In this document: positions 5,433 to 7,537 of the stretch, piece after piece
Position numbering within the stretch: the first letter of the stretch is position 1
How the letters are laid out: the number at the start of each line of letters is the position of its first letter
Source of the DNA: Aromatoleum sp.
GTDB taxonomy: Bacteria; Pseudomonadota; Gammaproteobacteria; Burkholderiales; Casimicrobiaceae
Length of the DNA: 7,537 bases
Direction of reading: 5' to 3'
Assembly (NCBI GenBank): GCA_010365205.1
Contig: JAAFGU010000113.1
Span: forward strand, 1-7,537
Translations under genes and position numbers: made by a program
Notes under the pieces: model-generated
What the model was told of the DNA's origin: nothing
What the model saw: only the letters and a program-made list of their open reading frames with translations
The model's database searches: none

Positions 5433-7508
5433 GACGCAACCCCTGCCGCCGCCCCCGCCGCCGACCCGAATGCATTCGTCCGCATCGGCCGCGACAACAC
5501 CGTCACCGTCATCGCCAAGCACCTCGAAATGGGCCAGGGCACGTACACGGGCCTGGCCACGCTCGTCGCCGAGGAACTCGACGCGTCGTGGGACCAGGTG
5601 AAGGTAGAGGGGGCGCCGGCCGACGCGAAGCGCTACGCCAACCTGTTCTGGGGAGCGGCGCAGGGCACCGGCGGCTCGACGGCGATCGCCAACTCCTGGG
5701 ACCAGTTGCGCAATGCCGGCGCCGCCGCGCGTGCGATGCTGGTTGCCGCAGCGGCGAAGCAGTGGAACATCCCCGCTGCGTCGATCACGGTCAGGAACGG
5801 CGTCGTCAGCGGCGGCGGCAAGAAGGCGACGTTCGGCGAGCTCGCCGAGGCGGCCGCCGCGCAGCCGGTCCCGAACGACATCAGGCTCAAGGAGCCGAAA
5901 GACTGGGTCCTCATCGGCAAGCACGTGCCGCGCAAGGACTCGCGCGCCAAGTCGAACGGCAGCGCGCAGTACACGCTGGATGTGAAATCGCCCGACATGC
6001 TCACCGCGCTCGTCGCCCATCCGCCGAAATTCGGCGCCCGCGTCAAGCGCTTCGATTCGCAGAGCGTCTCCGGTCTGCCAGGCGTGCGCTACGTCATCGA
6101 GGTGCCGAGCGGCGTCGCCGTCGTTGCGACCAATTTCTGGGCCGCGAAAAAGGGCCGCGACGCGCTGAAGGTCGAATGGGACGAAACGACGGCGATCAAG
6201 TTCTCGTCGGACGATATTCTCGCGGAGTACAAGGCGCTGGCGGCGAAGCCGGGGACCGTCGCGCGCAACGATGGCGATGTCGCGAAGGCGATGGCAGGCG
6301 CGGCAAAGACGCTGGAGGCCGCCTACGAATTCCCGTTCCTCGCGCACGCGGCGATGGAACCGCTGGACTGCGTGGTGAAGCTCGGCAGGGACGGCTGCGA
6401 GGTCTGGAACGGCGAACAGTTCCAGACCGGCGACCAGTATTCGGTGGCGCGAACCGTGGGCCTCAAGCCGGAGCAGGTGAAGATCAACATGCTCTATGCC
6501 GGCGGCAGCTTCGGCCGCCGCGCAAATCCGGCCGGCGACTACCTGGTCGAGGCGGCGTCGATCGCCAAGGCGCTGGCGGTCGCCGGCAATTACGACGTTC
6601 CGGTGAAGCTCGTATGGACGCGCGAGGACGACATGAGGGCGGGTTACTACCGGCCCGCGTATTACCACACGATCAAGGCCGGCCTCGACGCCTCCGGCAA
6701 CGTCGTCGCCTGGCAGCATCGCATCGTCGGACAGTCGATTCTCGGCGGCACCGCGTTCGAGTCGATGATGGTCAAGGACGGCATCGACGCGACGTCGGTC
6801 GAGGGCGCGTCGACGCTGCCCTACGCGATCCCGAATCTCGCCGTGGATCTGCATTCGCCGAAAGTCGGCGTGCCGGTCCTGTGGTGGCGCAGCGTCGGCT
6901 CCACGCACACCGCCTACTCGACCGAGGCTTTCGTCGACGAACTCGCGAAGCTCGCGGGCAGGGACGCGGTCGAATTTCGACGCGCAATGCTCGCCGGGCA
7001 TCCGCGCCATCTCGCCGTGCTGGAACTCGCGGCCAAGCAGGCCGGATGGGGCGTGCCGCTGCCCCCTGGCAAGGCCGGCGAGAAACGCGGGCGCGGCGTC
7101 GCGGTCCACGAATCGTTCAATACCGTCGTCGCGCAAGTCGTCGACGTCACGGTGAAGGAAAAGCAATTTAGCGTCGACCGTGTCGTTTGCGCGGTCGATT
7201 GTGGCATCGCCGTGAATCCGGACGTCGTGCGGGCGCAGATGGAAGGCGGCATCGGCTTCGGGCTGTCGGCGGCGCTGTACGGGAAGATTACGTTGAAGGA
7301 CGGCGCGGTCGAGCAATCGAATTTCCACGACTATCCGGTGTTGCGGATCAGCGAAATGCCGAAGGTCGAGGTTCACATCGTGCCCTCGGCGAACAAGCCG
7401 ACCGGCGTCGGCGAGCCGGCCACGCCGGTGATCGCGCCCGCGCTGGCCAACGCGCTGGCCAACGCCACCGGCCAGCGTTTGCGCATCCTTCCGCTACAGC
7501 TCGCGTGA
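5313..7508 (+). CDS. IorB-type molybdopterin-binding catalytic subunit with Tat signal
   Basis: Catalytic subunit of a molybdenum hydroxylase, which inserts oxygen from water into a C-H bond of an N-heterocycle or aldehyde; known IorB enzymes carry molybdopterin cytosine dinucleotide. The 731 residues begin with a Tat signal: SRRGFLK (10-16), a hydrophobic stretch to about 35 and a likely cut after ASA near 39. MGQGT (73-77) and QGTGGS (117-122) form the first cofactor-binding segment. A hammerhead-like domain follows (about 210-300), then AAMEPLDC (around Glu349), GGSFGRR (397-403), a WWRSVGSTHTAYSTEAFVDE stretch, and GVGEP with the expected catalytic base Glu701. Placing the MGQG segment ahead of the hammerhead differs from xanthine dehydrogenase and fits the IorB family. 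The start at 5313 gives a complete twin-arginine signal and has AGGAA 4 nt upstream. Frequent assignments such as 'aldehyde dehydrogenase' or 'xanthine dehydrogenase' would be too specific. The substrate and electron acceptor are not evident from the window. Confidence 0.95.
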   Translation: MRTHRIVNASRRGFLKASAALSASAGGLTLGLWLPKASAADATPAAAPAADPNAFVRIGRDNTVTVIAKHLEMGQGTYTGLATLVAEELDASWDQVKVEGAPADAKRYANLFWGAAQGTGGSTAIANSWDQLRNAGAAARAMLVAAAAKQWNIPAASITVRNGVVSGGGKKATFGELAEAAAAQPVPNDIRLKEPKDWVLIGKHVPRKDSRAKSNGSAQYTLDVKSPDMLTALVAHPPKFGARVKRFDSQSVSGLPGVRYVIEVPSGVAVVATNFWAAKKGRDALKVEWDETTAIKFSSDDILAEYKALAAKPGTVARNDGDVAKAMAGAAKTLEAAYEFPFLAHAAMEPLDCVVKLGRDGCEVWNGEQFQTGDQYSVARTVGLKPEQVKINMLYAGGSFGRRANPAGDYLVEAASIAKALAVAGNYDVPVKLVWTREDDMRAGYYRPAYYHTIKAGLDASGNVVAWQHRIVGQSILGGTAFESMMVKDGIDATSVEGASTLPYAIPNLAVDLHSPKVGVPVLWWRSVGSTHTAYSTEAFVDELAKLAGRDAVEFRRAMLAGHPRHLAVLELAAKQAGWGVPLPPGKAGEKRGRGVAVHESFNTVVAQVVDVTVKEKQFSVDRVVCAVDCGIAVNPDVVRAQMEGGIGFGLSAALYGKITLKDGAVEQSNFHDYPVLRISEMPKVEVHIVPSANKPTGVGEPATPVIAPALANALANATGQRLRILPLQLA

Positions 7509-7523
7509 CCGCCGCGCGCGGTC
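7507..7523 (+). other. Short hairpin at the end of the large-subunit gene
   Basis: GACCGC (7507-7512) and GCGGTC (7518-7523) can pair as a 6 bp stem with a 5 nt loop, beginning inside the TGA stop codon. No T-run follows before the window ends, so it does not look like an intrinsic terminator. It may be chance in GC-rich DNA. Confidence 0.25.
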
Positions 7524-7537
7524 CCATCCCGGACGGC

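Noticed and set aside
5274..7376. Minus-strand open frame of 700 codons opposite the large hydroxylase subunit.
   Set aside because: It mirrors a clearly conserved gene with full motifs. The frame is open because GC-rich codons rarely produce stops on the opposite strand, and the protein has no recognisable domain.
7507..7537. Terminator after the large-subunit gene.
   Set aside because: The 6 bp stem is short and no T-run follows within the window, so I list it only as a hairpin.

Overview
The window looks like a chromosomal segment of a high-GC betaproteobacterium, most likely Burkholderiales or a neighbouring order. This rests on GC-rich third codon positions, the prfB-lysS pairing and the general look of the protein sequences. 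The organism assignment is inference. There is no insertion sequence, phage gene, CRISPR array, tRNA or rRNA in the window. Coding density is very high, and the only gene-free stretch over 100 bases is the divergent promoter region at about 4670-4837.

Left arm, all on the minus strand and read from 4669 down to 1: prfB (peptide chain release factor 2, with a canonical +1 programmed frameshift), lysS (lysyl-tRNA synthetase), ltaE (low-specificity L-threonine aldolase) and the N-terminal 307 codons of a Cu(+)-type P1B ATPase (copA-like) that runs off the left edge. prfB and lysS are 2 nt apart and surely co-transcribed. ltaE follows 40 nt later with no visible terminator, so it may read through from lysS. 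copA begins 69 nt after the ltaE stop and has its own candidate promoter. The first two genes serve translation, the third is amino-acid metabolism and the fourth is metal efflux.

Right arm, on the plus strand from 4838 to 7508: a two-gene operon for a molybdenum hydroxylase of the isoquinoline 1-oxidoreductase (IorAB) type. A 155-residue protein with two [2Fe-2S] clusters is followed by a 731-residue molybdopterin-binding subunit with a Tat signal peptide. There is no FAD-subunit gene between them. The catalytic subunit has a rearranged motif order compared with xanthine dehydrogenase: the MGQG segment lies at the N-terminus, ahead of the hammerhead domain and the GGxFG motif. The substrate cannot be read from the sequence. 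The enzyme probably works in the periplasm, with the small subunit carried across the membrane by its Tat-tagged partner.

I do not see an undescribed system here. The most instructive item is the prfB recoding site: without it the gene is given a false N-terminus. The least explained item is the substrate and electron acceptor of the IorAB-type enzyme.
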